Shown piece by piece: positions 35,078-45,504 of a stretch of DNA of 64,000 bases. Origin of the DNA: Euglena gracilis (lineage: Eukaryota > Euglenida > Euglenophyceae > Euglenales); assembly GCA_039621445.1 (NCBI GenBank), contig CP154954.1:44123847-44187846 (forward strand), in the 5' to 3' direction. Numbering within the stretch: position 1 is the first letter of the stretch; every line of letters starts with the position of its first letter. Under the pieces are notes generated by a model. That model searched no databases. It was not told the DNA's origin and worked only from the letters and a program-made list of their open reading frames with translations. The position numbers and the translations under genes were made by a program.

Positions 35078-35459
35078 CACATGAGCACATGAGTGCAATT
35101 AATAAAACCCAAACAGGTGGGCATTCTAGATAAAGGGACTTGTTGTTCAGGGGGGGGAACATGTGCACCTTGTCCAATTCTTGCAACACCTCGTCATGGT
35201 GTGTCTCATCATCGAAATAAGGCTTCTTCTCAACACCCTAGAAATCATCTTCCACAAGCTCAAAACCGCAAAAGAAGCCTGGTCTGGATTTCCTGGACTT
35301 CCAGCAAAGGAGCTTCGCTTGTGGCGGTTTTTCAAAAAATGAGACATTACTTCATTCTATGATGAAGAAAAGATGGCAATTGTAAAAACCTTCAAATATT
35401 TTTGGGCTGAGGGGGGGGGTCTGTACCGACCCATATAGAAAACCGGGTCCCGAAACAGG

Positions 35460-35545
35460 GCTGGATAGAGGCAGAGGTAGAGGTCAAAATCCTCTACCTC
35501 TATCTGACCCACCTCTACCTCTACCTCTACCTCTATGTCACCTCT
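35460..35545. repeat. CTACCT purine/pyrimidine tract
   Basis: AGAGGTAGAGGT followed by CTCTACCTCTACCTCTAC repeats forms inverted purine/pyrimidine tracts. A similar tract is at 40013-40055. Confidence 0.6.
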
Positions 35546-35701
35546 ATGTCCATAAAATGTCATAAACTGGCACCAATAAGGGCCACAAAAGGCTCCAAAT
35601 GCCTCAAATTTGGCAAAGTAGCATCTCAACGCATCTTATTTAGGTTAGGAATGAGAAAAAATATCCGGATGGGTGGTATCAAGAATTGCCATAGGAGGCC
35701 A

Positions 35702-35747
35702 AACCGCGGTTATCACCGCGGTTACACCGCGGTTACATCGCGGTTAC
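35702..35747. repeat. ACCGCGGTTA palindrome tandem
   Basis: Four units of (A/C)ACCGCGGTTA(C/T), each a palindrome on CCGCGG. Two more lie at 39849-39871. Confidence 0.7.
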
Positions 35748-37769
35748 GTGGGCAAGGTGCCTTGCAAGGTAGTGGAGGCAGAGTTTCGGGGGCGTCGGCA
35801 AAATGGGAAATCCCCCCAAAGTAAGACCACCCGAAAAGACGGTAACCCTCCCAAATAACACCCCCCCCCGGTGTGTTATTTGGGCACATGAGCTGGAGCC
35901 CCAGGGGGTAGGGTGGAGTGCCAAACGGTAGACTGGGGGGGGGGGGTAGTGGGTAGTCGGCCGACTAGTCGGCCGACTACCCACTCTAATGTGCTAACGG
36001 GTCAAAACCGCCGACTTTTAAGCCCCCCCCCCTGAGAAAAAACTTTTGTCCAAATCACCTCAACACCAGTCAAAACCCACCCAAATGGCTCCAGAACCCC
36101 CCAATCGGGGGTGAATATGCAAAAAAATTGGGGGAAAATGTCCATTTTGGGCCACTTTTGACAAAAGAACTCCTCTCCCCATTGGATTTTCAATATAAGT
36201 CAAAATTTGCACAAAAAAAGGTCTTATCCCTCCAAGTCTATTGCCAACATAGAAGGGATTTTGTTATTGTTAGGGGGGGTGCCCCCCCCCCCGCCCATGC
36301 CAAAGTGAGCCACAAAAACGACTTAGCCCCCGAGTATGTTGCCAACACAGAAGGGATTTTGTTATTTGAGGCTCGGATGGGGGTGGAGGGAGGAGTTTTC
36401 TGCCTCTCGTGATGCAGAATGCTTGCATTTCTAAAGGATTTTCATGTAATCCCTGTTTCATCGTTGGTTTTTTACCCCTCCGGACCCCCATCAAGGGCCC
36501 ACGGACCCCCCACCGACCAAAGATTTCCATCTGGGGGGGCCCCGAGCGGATTTCCGGTGGTGGTCGCTGTGGTGGTCGGCCCGACCATGGTCGGCCCGAC
36601 CAATGGTCGGCCCGACCATGGTCGGCCCGACCACCATTTTTTTGCACTTCCCCCCCCCCCTTTCTGGAAATTTAAGCCCCCCCCCCTGAAAATTTTTTTG
36701 TCCAAATCACCCCAAAACCAGTCAAAACCCACTTAAATGGCTCCAGAACCCACCAATCGGGGGTGAATATGCAAAAACTTGGGGGGGAAATGCCCATTTT
36801 GGGCCACTTTTGGCAAAAGAACACCTCTCCCCATCGGATTTTCAATATAATTGCAAAATTTTGCACAAAAAGGATTTAGCCCTCCAAGTATGTTGCCAAC
36901 ATACAGGGGATTTTGTTATTTGAGGGGGGGTGCGGGGGGGGCGGAGCCCCCCCCCCCCCCGCCTATGAAAAAGTGAGCCACAAAAACAACTTATCCCCCG
37001 AGTATGTTGCCAACTCAGAAGGGATTTTGTTATTTGACGTTCGGATGGGGGTGGAGGGAGGAGTTTCCTGCCTCTTGTGATGCAGAATGCTTGCATTTCT
37101 AAAGGATTTTCATGTAATCCCTGTTTCATCATTGTTTTTTTACCCCTCCGGGCCCCATCAAGGGTCCACCGACCCCCCACCGACCAAAGATTTCCATCTG
37201 GGGGTGTTTATGTTGGTGTAAGACACTTATTTGGACCCATCCGGACCATTTCCGGGTGATTTGGGCCCGCCACAGACCATGTTTATGACCACCGACCAGC
37301 CACCGACTTGTTTGCATGGGATTTTCTTCAGGGGGACTTAAATGTCGGCGGTACTGACCCGTTAGTACATTAGAGTGGGTAGTCAGACTACCCAATACCC
37401 CCCCACCCCGTCTCGCCGACTAGCTACCGACCATTAGTCGGCCGACTCCCCCCCCACCCCCCAGTCTACTGCCATGCGCCACGAAGGCCTCCTGGTCGAA
37501 GGCCGTGCAGCGGCCGAGGGCCGCCGCAACGGCCGAAGGCCGCTGCAATTCAGACCAACCAGTCGGCCAACTACCCAATACCCCCCCCACCCCGTCTCGC
37601 CAACTAGCTACCGACCATTAGTCGACCGACTCCCCCCCCCCCCCCCGCCAGTCTACCGCCATGCGCCCCGAAGGCCGCCTGGCCGAAGGCCGAAGGCCGT
37701 GCATCGGCCGAAGGCCGAAGGCCGAAGCCCGCGCAGCGGCCAAAGGCCGCTGCAATTCAGAACTTGAAA

Positions 37770-38020
37770 AGTTGATGACGTTATTTAAAGGAGTAGGGTT
37801 AGGGTCAGGTTTCCATCCCTAACTGTCCCATCCCATCCCCTCAACGTCGTTAAATTGGTGTCTGCAGGGGACCCAGCGAACCCAAAGAGGCGCCCAACTA
37901 GGGTTAAAAACATTGGGGGACCCGAGCGAGGCGCCGAAGGCGCCGAGCGAGGGTCCCCCAATGTGTATTAACCCTAGTTGGGCGCCTCTTTGGGGTAGCT
38001 GATCCCCTGCAGGCACCACT
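37770..38020. repeat. Fold-back repeat R3, copy 4
   Basis: The most complete copy: lead GGAGTAGGGTTAGGGTCAGG, long arms as in copy 3, and a GAGCGAGGCGCCGAAGGCGC loop. The arms are about 95 bp. Confidence 0.75.
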
Positions 38021-38449
38021 TTTTCACGCATCAGTCACCGACCCTTCAGCTGGTCGATCGACCCTTCAACTATTTGGTGGCAGGCTGGAAGGGGGGGCTG
38101 GCTAGTCGGCCGACTAGTCGGCTGACTAGCCAGTTTGGTTGGCCGACCGACGACGCCAATTGGTCGGTTGGCCTAGTCGGCAGCTAGTCGGTGAGACAGG
38201 GGGGGGGAGCCAGTTGGCCGACTAGTCGGCGAACTACCCACTCTGTGCTACTGAGTCAACTGCCGACTTTTAAACCCCCCCCTGAAAGAAAACTTCCGAT
38301 GGGGTGGAGGGGGGAGTTTTCTGCCTCTCGTGAGAGTCATGGCCAGTTTCCCCCCCAGGACCCGTCACCGGGGGGCGGTACCCACTTTAGAATAACCTGA
38401 ACTTGTGCTGCAAAATTTCTGCAAAAAAATGCGGGACCCACCAAGGACC

Positions 38450-38580
38450 CCCCCCCAGCACCCCCCCAGGACCCCCCCAGCACCCTCCGAAGGACCCCCC
38501 CAGGACCCCCCCAGGACCCCCCCAGGACCCCCCCAGACCCCCCCCCAGGACCCCCCAGGACATGGTCCTGGGGGGGGGGA
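38450..38580. repeat. CCCCCCAGGAC tandem
   Basis: About nine units of roughly 10-13 bases (CCCCCCAGGAC) close to the right end of the nested element. A shorter relative is at 33700-33745. Confidence 0.65.
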
Positions 38581-39183
38581 AGAACTGGCCATAAGTGCAT
38601 TTCCGGGTGATTTGGGGCCTTCACAGACCATTTTTATGCCCACCGACCACCCACCGACCAGGGGGGGGGGGGCTTAAAAATGCAAAAAAAGGGGGGGGTA
38701 GTGCAAAAAAATGGTGGTCGGCCCGACCTGGTCGGCCCGACCACCACAGGTCGGTCGACCACCACCACAGGTCGGGCCGACCATGGTCGGCCCGACCACC
38801 ACAGCGACCACCACCGGAAATCCGCACGGAGCCATCTGGGGGTGTTTATTTAGGCGTAAGACACTTATTTGGACCCATCCGGACCATTTCCGGGTGGTTT
38901 GGGCCCGCAACAGACCGTTTTTATGACCGCCGACTAGCCACCAACAAGTTTGCATTGAATTTTCTTCATGGGGGGGGGCTTAAAAGTCAGCGGTTTGGAC
39001 CCGTTAGTACATTAGAGTGGGTAGTCGGCTGACTAGTCGGCCGACTACCCACTACCCCCCCCCCTGTCTCGCCGACTAGCTACCGACCAGGCCTAGTCGG
39101 CCGACCAATTGGGTAGTTGGCCGACTAGTCGGCCGACTACCCACCACCCCCACCCCAGTCCACCGCCTTGCGCCGTAGGGTGG

Positions 39184-40060
39184 TGACATTCGTGAAAAGT
39201 TGTCGGAAGATAAATAAAAAATCGTGAAATTTGGTGAAATTTCAGGTGCCGGAAATTTCAGTCACCACCCTAAAGGAGGGGGGGGGGGGGTTATTTGGGT
39301 GTGTGCTATTTGACACATGGAAACCCAAAGGAAAACAGGGGGGTTATTTTGGCGCTCGAAATCGGCCCCAGAGGGGGGGGGTGGCATTTGGGGGGGGTGT
39401 TATTTGGGGGGGGGGGGGGTTATTTGGGGGGGTTTACTCCTTCGCTAAATGACCCCCACCTCTAAAATGACAAGTCAGTTCTCTTGAGGCCAGAAACGGG
39501 TCATTATGAGGTTATTTGAAGGAGAAGAGTTAGGGTTAAGGTTCTTGCAAACAGTTAATCCTTCTCGCTGAACGTCGCGGGGGGGGGGGGTCGCAGGGGG
39601 AATGTGGCAGTTTTGACGGGTCACACGTGACCAGTGTGACCTCACACACAACGTCACATGTGACCTCCTTTTTGAACTTTTGTGTCCAAAAATAGGTCCA
39701 ATTGGGAATTTATCACACATTTTTGGCAATTTTGATTCCTAATTTGGGTGCTAATTCCTAATTAGGTGCCATTTTTTGGCTCCCACTGGGATGCGGAAAC
39801 CCTCCATGTGTGGGTCGCGGGGGGGTACACCCCCCTTGTTCTTGTTCTCACCGCGGTTACACCGCGGTTATCTGGGCTCCTCCATAAGAGATTTGTGACA
39901 AGAATGGCCAATTTCTGATTTTTTCCATAAAATTGCCTTCGTTCGGCATAAATTTTCTTTGATAAGCCACTTTCTTCAAAAGTTTGACATTGAGGTGACA
40001 TAGAGGGATAGGTGACCTCTACCTCTACCTCTATCTCTCTCCCTCTACCTCCACAGTCCC
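39184..40060. other. Non-coding, poly-G blocks and second R1 copy
   Basis: G-run/TTATTTGGG blocks (39279-39432), then the uninterrupted R1 repeat (39585-39830), ACCGCGGTTA units and a CTACCT tract. No gene found. Confidence 0.5.
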
Positions 40061-40885
40061 TGGGGGTAAATTTCCCCCCCCTAGGGAGGGTTTTTTGGGC
40101 TCTTGACCAGGGGAGGGGGAATTTTCGGCCCTTTCGGGCACTTTGTCCCGTCCCTTCTATTATTTGAAGCCATGAAGCCCACCGGGATTCGGAATTCATT
40201 TGCCGTTTATTTATGTTGTGGGGTTGTTGTGGTATATTCCCGAACACCTCTGTTCGTCTTATTGACAGATGCATGCCGAGGATGGTTCAATGGACAAAAT
40301 ACCCAAAAGCTGGCAAGTCTTCGACCCAGGAACCAGGCAAGTGGTGCCCTTGCATGCACAAAAAAAAGTTCCAACCCACCTGTCTTAGTTGTTCCTCTGG
40401 GGCTGAAGGGGGGGGGGAAGTTTTCGCCCGTTTCGGAGCCTTTGCAAAACCAGGAAAATTCCCAAAATTCAGGGGGGGGAAATTTTTCGGGGGGGGGGGA
40501 CAATTTACGCCCAAGGACTGTATCCAGCCCTGCCCGAAAGTACCATCTGCGCCAAAATTTCCATCCAATGTGCCCCCCCCCCCAAACTACCATGCCCCCC
40601 TCATATAAGACCCCCTGGCCAGCCGAAGGGCGGCCCTTTGGCCGGGACCGACCCCCCCCCATATAAGACCCCCCCTCTTACAGTCCCTGGGGGTAAATTT
40701 CCCCCCCCCTGGGGAGGGTTTTTTGGGCTCTTGACCAGGGGGGGGGAATTTTCGGCCGTTTCGGGCACTTTGTCCTGTCCCTTCTATTCTTTGAAGCCAC
40801 GAAGCCGACCGGGATTCGGAATACATTTGCCGTATGTTGTGGGGTTGTTATGGTACATTCCCGAACACCTCTGTTCAGGGCGGTG
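40060..40885. repeat. Direct duplication of about 200 bp (40060-40265 and 40678-40885)
   Basis: Both copies share TCCCTGGGGGTAAATTTCCC, TTGGGCTCTTGACCAGGGG, TTCGGGCACTTTGTCC and ACATTCCCGAACACCTCTG-like words, 617 bases apart. The interval holds the broken gene copy and an unoccupied insertion site (40644-40652). Confidence 0.7.
40266..40430 (+). pseudogene. Broken copy of an exon from the gene at 41744-42560
   Basis: Translates DGSMDKIPKSWQVFDPGTRQ and then, after indels that change frame, CPCMHKKKFQPTCLSCSS. The matching exon in the downstream gene is DGSMDKNPKRCQVLDPGAMQ, with CPCM and CLSC in one frame. Two deletions relative to that copy cause the frame change. The shared 3' sequence continues for about 150 bases beyond, so the duplication includes non-coding DNA. 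Confidence 0.55.
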
Positions 40886-40919
40886 GGTCTTATTGGTAGA
40901 TAGATACATCTGGGGATGT

Positions 40920-41216
40920 ATCTGCAGAAACCAGCATCCGCAGACGGAGGTGTGCAGCGCGGTGTTCTCCGGCTTTGTGGCACCGGAAGGCTGGTGCAAC
41001 GGGGAGCATTATCACCTTACGAGTTCAGGATCATGCGATCTGTGGCTCTTTCGGCCAACCGCAGCTGCCTTGCAACTGCACGGGTGTGTACCAGGCACGA
41101 TCCCAGTTCTGTGGTTCGCCATAGAACTGCTCATCCACAATCTGAACGCTGAGCATAATCTCAGAATTAGGATTGTGGCAGAGCCTAGGGATAATCGTGA
41201 TCACGATCACGTGTGA
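40920..41216 (+). CDS. Possible hypothetical exon
   Basis: An open stretch of about 95 codons with a balanced amino-acid mix, five cysteines and a hydrophobic run (IPVLWFAIELLI), ending at a stop at 41216. It lies in a low-repeat interval between gene-like sequences. No family recognised and no start chosen. It could be an exon of the gene that starts at 41744 or chance. Confidence 0.25.
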   Translation: MCRNQHPQTEVCSAVFSGFVAPEGWCNGEHYHLTSSGSCDLWLFRPTAAALQLHGCVPGTIPVLWFAIELLIHNLNAEHNLRIRIVAEPRDNRDHDHV

Positions 41217-41743
41217 TCACGTGACCTCCTCTCTGCAGGTGGTATTCTTTTCTACCTTCAAGTTTCAAGTTTGATATCATCAAACAAGTCCTGAAAGGAC
41301 TGCCAGATACTTGGCATCTTTTGTCGTAGCCCATAGGGCTTCCTCCCGTGTCTTGTGCTCTGCCTCTTAATTGGGGAAAAGGGCAATACAACTTTTATAT
41401 TTATTTTATATTTTTCTTGTTACTCCTACTTATATGTTTTTCTGCGCACCAAAGGGCGAAAGCGATAAGGTAGGACGTACACTTGGTAGCAGTTTAGGTT
41501 TTTCGATCCTTTTGACCGCAAACGGTCGTGTGGTGCCCCGCCTATAGGCGACTACAGGCACTACAAGCCGTTTCCGGCCAAAGCCGTACGCACGGACACG
41601 TCCTCTGACGGTTCGCAGTATCTGCTGCTTCAAACCTCAGAGTTCGGGTCTCTGCTTACTTTTTATACTATCCCCTCTTTTTGCACTTGTTTCTGCATTT
41701 TACCCCACAATCTACACTTGGTTTTTGTGTTTTTGCCTTAAAA

Positions 41744-42560
41744 ATGCAGAGCACAACTCCCATCGACTATGCTGCATTGATTGGTTCACTTCGAGGACTT
41801 GAACCTGCAGCACCATTGACCAGCTCTATTGAGCATTCACAACCCCATAGGGGTAATCAAGCATTGATCCATTCCAAAGGTAATCCTCCTTCCCCGCATG
41901 TGTCACACCTATCGGTGTCTGTGTCGAGTAATCCTCCCCCCGCCCAATGGGCATCCCCACACCTATCGGTGTCAAGCTCTATAGAGCAACCCCATGCCCA
42001 ACAGGCACAACCCCTTTTGTTGGAAAGCCGATCGGCTAACACCCATTCCCCCCAGCGAGATCTCGCATTGGTGCCGATAGGCACATTTGACTCTGAGGCG
42101 GATACGCCACGGCAAATTTTTGTTGAGGGTGGGTTAGAAACACCATGTTTCTTTCAGCCCCCCCCTATGCTTCCCCCACAAGTCCGATTGGACAATTGCC
42201 CGCACCACCCGATACGGGTTCTTTTCCGGCATTACCATGGCATCCGGAGATGCGTTTGACAGTTCCGGCTTATACAAGTCCCACAGAGTCCATGAGCAGT
42301 GATGCGGAAGAGTTGGAAAATATTTCCCCTCAACCCATCACCGTGATTCAGCGCATAGTCGCAAATCTTCCAGTGGACCACCCGCTAACGCGGCAAATTT
42401 CCGCAGATTCTGGATGCTGGGGATGGTTCAATGGACAAAAATCCCAAAAGATGCCAAGTCCTCGACCCAGGGGCCATGCAAGTGGTGAAGCTGTGCTGCC
42501 CTTGCATGTACGGTACAAAAAAAAAGTCCCAACCCACCTGCCTTAGCTGTTCCTCTGGGG
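41744..42560 (+). CDS. Unrecognised gene, at least three exons; Cys-rich C-terminal exon
   Basis: The chosen start is the ATG at 41744, after a pyrimidine- and T-rich leader; the translation begins MQSTTPIDYAALIGS. Exon 1 (41744-42128) is Ser/Pro/Gln/His-rich with internal similarity (SIEHSQPH and SIEQPHAQ). A 29-nt GTGGGT...TTTCAG gap (42129-42157) joins in phase to exon 2 from 42158, rich in Pro, Ser and Thr. A further exon probably starts at 42407 after CCGCAG and encodes DGSMDKNPKRCQVLDPGAMQ, then C-P-C-M and C-L-S-C pairs that could bind zinc. Beyond about 42560 the frame runs into poly-G repeat sequence, so the true end is unclear. Exon 3 is duplicated at 40266-40430, and the substitutions between copies fit a coding frame. 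Function unknown; a transposon-borne gene is possible. Confidence 0.5.
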
Positions 42561-42705
42561 CTGAAGGGGGGGGGGGGGGGAAGTTTTCGCCCGTTTCGGA
42601 GCCTTTTGCAAAACCAGGAAAATTCCCAAATTTCAGGGGGGGGAATTTTTCGGGGGGGGACAATTTACGCAGAGGGACTGTATATGGGGGGCATGGTAAT
42701 GGGTA

Positions 42706-42921
42706 CCCTCACCCCCCCCCTCAAAGTGGCCACCCTCCAGGCACCGTGGGACCCCAAAATGGCCACTCTGGGAGGGGGGACACTTTGGGGGGTCAAATCT
42801 TGGCCTTCGGCACCAAAGGCGCCGAAGGAAAATGGCCACTTTGAGGGGGGGTAACCCACAATTTGCCAAAGTTTTTGGCCACTTTGGGAGGGGGGACACT
42901 TTGAGGGGGGGGGGGTGAGGG
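42706..42921. mobile_element. TA-flanked MITE, family C (216 bp)
   Basis: The ends are CCCTCACCCCCC...CTCAAAGTGGCCA and the inverse (GGCCACTTTG..., G run, TGAGGG), with TA at 42704-42705 and 42922-42923. It contains a GGCACCAAAGGCGCC hairpin. Same design as families A and B but a different subterminal word. Confidence 0.65.
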
Positions 42922-43039
42922 TAACTCAAAAACGGAAAATATGACAGCTTTCAAAAAAGCTCAAAAAATATCAATGAAAATTTTTATTCTTTTTGATCAA
43001 TATTTTGACCTCCAAATGAACCAAAATCACCTCTAAAAA

Positions 43040-43332
43040 GACAAATTTATTTTGGGGGGGGGGTAGTGGGCCGACCTTAGGGCGGCCCACGGTCGCCAAA
43101 GGTCACTGTGGGTATTTCCTACTCAGTCGTTTTTTGCATTGCAGCGCCGCAGCAACTGTTCGGCGGCCCTAAAACAACAAAATCCCTTGTGTGTGCAACT
43201 CCTTTTGTTTGTATGTCGCGCGAATTTGCCCAGGTGAACGCTTTTTGACATCGACCAAGGGCGACCTTTGGCGACCGTGGGCCGACCTAAGGTAGGCCCA
43301 CTACCCCCCCCCCCAGGCCAGATCTACCCCCC
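43040..43332. mobile_element. GGGCCGAC...GCCCAC element, short copy
   Basis: Inverted ends with GTAGTGGGCCGACCTTAGGG on the left and CCTAAGGTAGGCCCACTACC then CCAGGCCAGATCTACC on the right. The core (TTTGCATTGCAGCGCCG, CGGCGGCCCTAAAA) is shared with 45181-45504. The left tip is lost. The element at 43333 inserted at its right tip. Confidence 0.6.
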
Positions 43333-44723
43333 GGCTCCGTGCGGATAATTGGCTGTGACGATCCCGGAGGTCATACCGACCATGGTCGGACCGACCTAGG
43401 TCGGGCCGACCATTGGCTATGGCTTATCGACCATTGGAGGTTGGCCCGACCTGGTCGGCCCGACCTCCAATCAACCGCATTACCCCCCCCTTTTTTGAAA
43501 TTTAAGCCCCCCCCCCCCCGAAAACTTGAATCAGTATTCAGTAAAATTTGGCTCAAAATGCACGGAAACACATTGGAATGAGCTTGAAACTGGCAAAAAA
43601 ACGTCCCATATTAAAAAAAGAGTCTCTAATGAACTTAGTCGGCCTACGGCCTCCTCCGGGGGGGCTGCCCCCCGGACCCCCCCCCCCCGCCCAAAATAAC
43701 AATATCCCCTTGTGTGTGCAAGGCAACGGTGGCCAAAACGCGGATCCTAACAAAATCTTTTTGTGTGTGCAAGGCAAGGATGGCCAAAACGCGCCACCCA
43801 ACAAACTCCGTTTGTGCTAACTTAGTCGCGCACCCTAACAAAATCTTTGTGTGTGCATTAACCCTAACCGTATCCCTAACCCTAACCCTAATCCCCAGCC
43901 CTAACCGTATCCCTAACCCTAATCCCCAGCCCTAACCGTATCCCTAACCCTAACTCTAACCCTAACCCTAACCGAAACCCTAGCCATATCCCTAACCCTA
44001 ACTCTAACCCTAGCCCTAACCCTAACCGTATCCCTAACCCTAACTCTAACCCTAACCCGAACCCTATCCGTATCCCTGACCCTAACCCTAACTGTATCCC
44101 TAACCCTAACCGTATCCCCAACCCAAACTCAAACCGTATCCCTGGCCCGAACTCTAACCCTAACTCTAAACCTTAAACCCTAACCGTATCCCTAACCCTA
44201 TCCATATCCCTGACCCAAACCCCAACCCTAACCGTGTCCCTGGCCCGAACTCTAACCCAAACTCTAACCCTAGCCCTAACCGTATCCCTAACCCTAACCC
44301 TAACTGTATCCCTCCCCCTAACCGTAACCCCAACTCTGACCCTATCCCTAACTCTAACCCTAACCGAAACCCTAACCGTATCCCGTATCCCTAACCCTAA
44401 CTCTAACCCTAGTCCTAACCCTGACCGTATCCCTAACCCTAACTCTAATCGAATTTTTTCAAAAATGGGACATTTTTCGCCAGTTTGGAGGTCATTCCAA
44501 TGTGTTTTCATGCATTTTCAGCCAAATTGAGAGAATCAAATTTTGAGGGGGGGGGCTTAAATTTCAAAAAAGGGGGGGTAATGCGGTTGATTGGAGGTCG
44601 GGCCGACCTGGTCGGCCCGACCTCCAGTGGTCGATAACGGCCAGGTCGGGCCGACCATAAGTCGGGTCGACCATGGTCGGTAAGACCTCCGGGATCATCA
44701 TAGCCAATTATCCGCCCGGGGCC
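43333..44723. mobile_element. 1.39-kb TIR element carrying a telomeric array
   Basis: The left end GGCTCCGTGCGGATAATTGG and the right end (inverting to GGCCCCGGGCGGATAATTGG) continue for about 180 bases of matching TIR: GATCCCGGAGGTC, ACCATGGTCGG, GGTCGGGCCGACC palindromes, CAATCAACCGCATTACCCC and TTTAAGCCCCC. CTACCCCCC flanks both ends exactly (43324-43332 and 44724-44732). Inside are two CTTGTGTGTGCAAGGCAA modules and 592 bp of degenerate CCCTAA repeat. No coding sequence, so it must move by enzymes supplied elsewhere, plausibly from an element like that at 57806-63581. Confidence 0.88.
43858..44449 (-). repeat. Degenerate telomeric array (CCCTAA on the plus strand)
   Basis: About 98 hexamers, mostly CCCTAA with variants CCGTAT, CTCTAA, CCCGAA and CCCCAG, largely keeping the 6-base register. 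The CCGTAT variant recurs regularly between canonical units. It is internal, enclosed by a transposon's TIRs. Confidence 0.93.
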
Positions 44724-44746
44724 CTACCCCCCGACCATTTCTACAC

Positions 44747-44822
44747 ACAAATTGTGGCTGAGCCCAGATTTCAGCCTGAACACGTTTTCAGGCTGAAATC
44801 TGGGCTCAGCCACAGTTTGTTT
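44747..44822. repeat. Inverted repeat with about 33-bp arms
   Basis: ACAAATTGTGGCTGAGCCCA... pairs with ...TGGGCTCAGCCACAGTTTGT around CACGTTTT. It lies just right of the telomere-array element. Confidence 0.8.
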
Positions 44823-44934
44823 AAAAATGTGTTCAGAGCCCGCCAAATGCCTGCCCTGAAATTTGTGGTCATGATTCACGCAAGGGGTCAAAAACGCGAA
44901 AATGTGAAATTCAGGCCCAAGAAACGGCGCGATA

Positions 44935-45072
44935 ATGGAAAACGTGCCTGACCACAGATGCCTTAGAAAACGTGTCATTGCCACAGATGCCTTAATGGAA
45001 AACGTGCCTGACCACAGATGCCTTAATGGAAAACGTGTCATTGCCACAGATGCCCTAATGGAAAACGTGTTA
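44935..45072. repeat. GGAAAACGTG...CCACAGATGCC repeats
   Basis: Four to five units of about 30 bases alternating CCTGA and TCATTG before CCACAGATGCC. A second cluster is at 46845-47010. Confidence 0.75.
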
Positions 45073-45180
45073 CCCCTCCCCCCATACCTAAACGCACTGC
45101 AAACTTTGTGAGCCCTGTGAAGCATGGAAAAATCTGATGACCACCGCTGGCTGTCTGTTGAAAAGAGCTTTCAATCGAGG

Positions 45181-45504
45181 GGCTCCCGGATCTGGCCTGG
45201 GGGGGGGGGGGGGGTTGTGGGCCGACCCTAGGGTCGGCCCACGCGCCAAAGGTCGCTATGGGTATTTCCTACTAAGTCTTTTTTGCATTGTAGCGCCGTA
45301 GGCAACTGTTCGGCGGCCCTAAAATAACAAAATCCCTTGTGTGTGCAACTCCTTTTGTGTGTAAGTTGCGCTAATTTGCCGTGGAGCGCATTTTTTTGAC
45401 ATCGACCTGCCCACGACCTTTGGCGACCATGGCGACCTTTGGCGACCGTGGGCCGACCCTAGGGTCGGCCCACAAAGCCCCCCCCCAGGCCAGATCTACC
45501 CCCC
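45181..45504. mobile_element. CCCTAGGG-type TIR element, 324 bp
   Basis: The left end GGCTCCCGGATCTGGCCTGG and right end (inverting to GGGGGGTAGATCTGGCCTGG) are followed by GGGCCGACCCTAGGGTCGGC palindromes. It is inserted in a repeat whose uninterrupted form lies at about 46138-46200 (CGATCGAGGGGTAACTTGG). The target duplication is blurred by G/C runs. Non-coding. Confidence 0.7.

Larger units (their letters stand above)
36538..38833. mobile_element. Nested palindromic-TIR element, 2.3 kb, exact 9-bp duplication
   Basis: The left tip GGCCCCGAGCGGATTTCC and right tip GGAAATCCGCACGGAGCC are inverted. GGTCGGCCCGACC palindromes and TTTAAGCCCCC lie inside the left tip. ATCTGGGGG flanks both ends (36529-36537 and 38834-38842). 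The intact host sequence, with one ATCTGGGGG, is visible in sister copies near 37195 and 32881. Inside are R4, TAGTCGGCCGACTA blocks, GGCCGAAGGCCG repeats and fold-back R3. Confidence 0.87.
35917..39174. mobile_element. Palindromic-TIR element of the GGCCGAC type, split by a nested element
   Basis: The left end is AGTGCCAAACGGTAGACTGG and the right end inverts to GGCGCAAGGCGGTGGACTGG. GTAGGGTGG flanks both (35908-35916 and 39175-39183). Removing the nested element (36538-38833) and one copy of its duplication leaves about 950 bp that aligns with the 1.07-kb relative at 34006-35077. Non-coding. Confidence 0.85.

Noticed and set aside
41430-41633. Basic 67-codon minus-strand frame
   Set aside because: Plausible composition, but no family, no splice support and no conserved copy; it lies in the leader region of the gene at 41744. 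Left unannotated.
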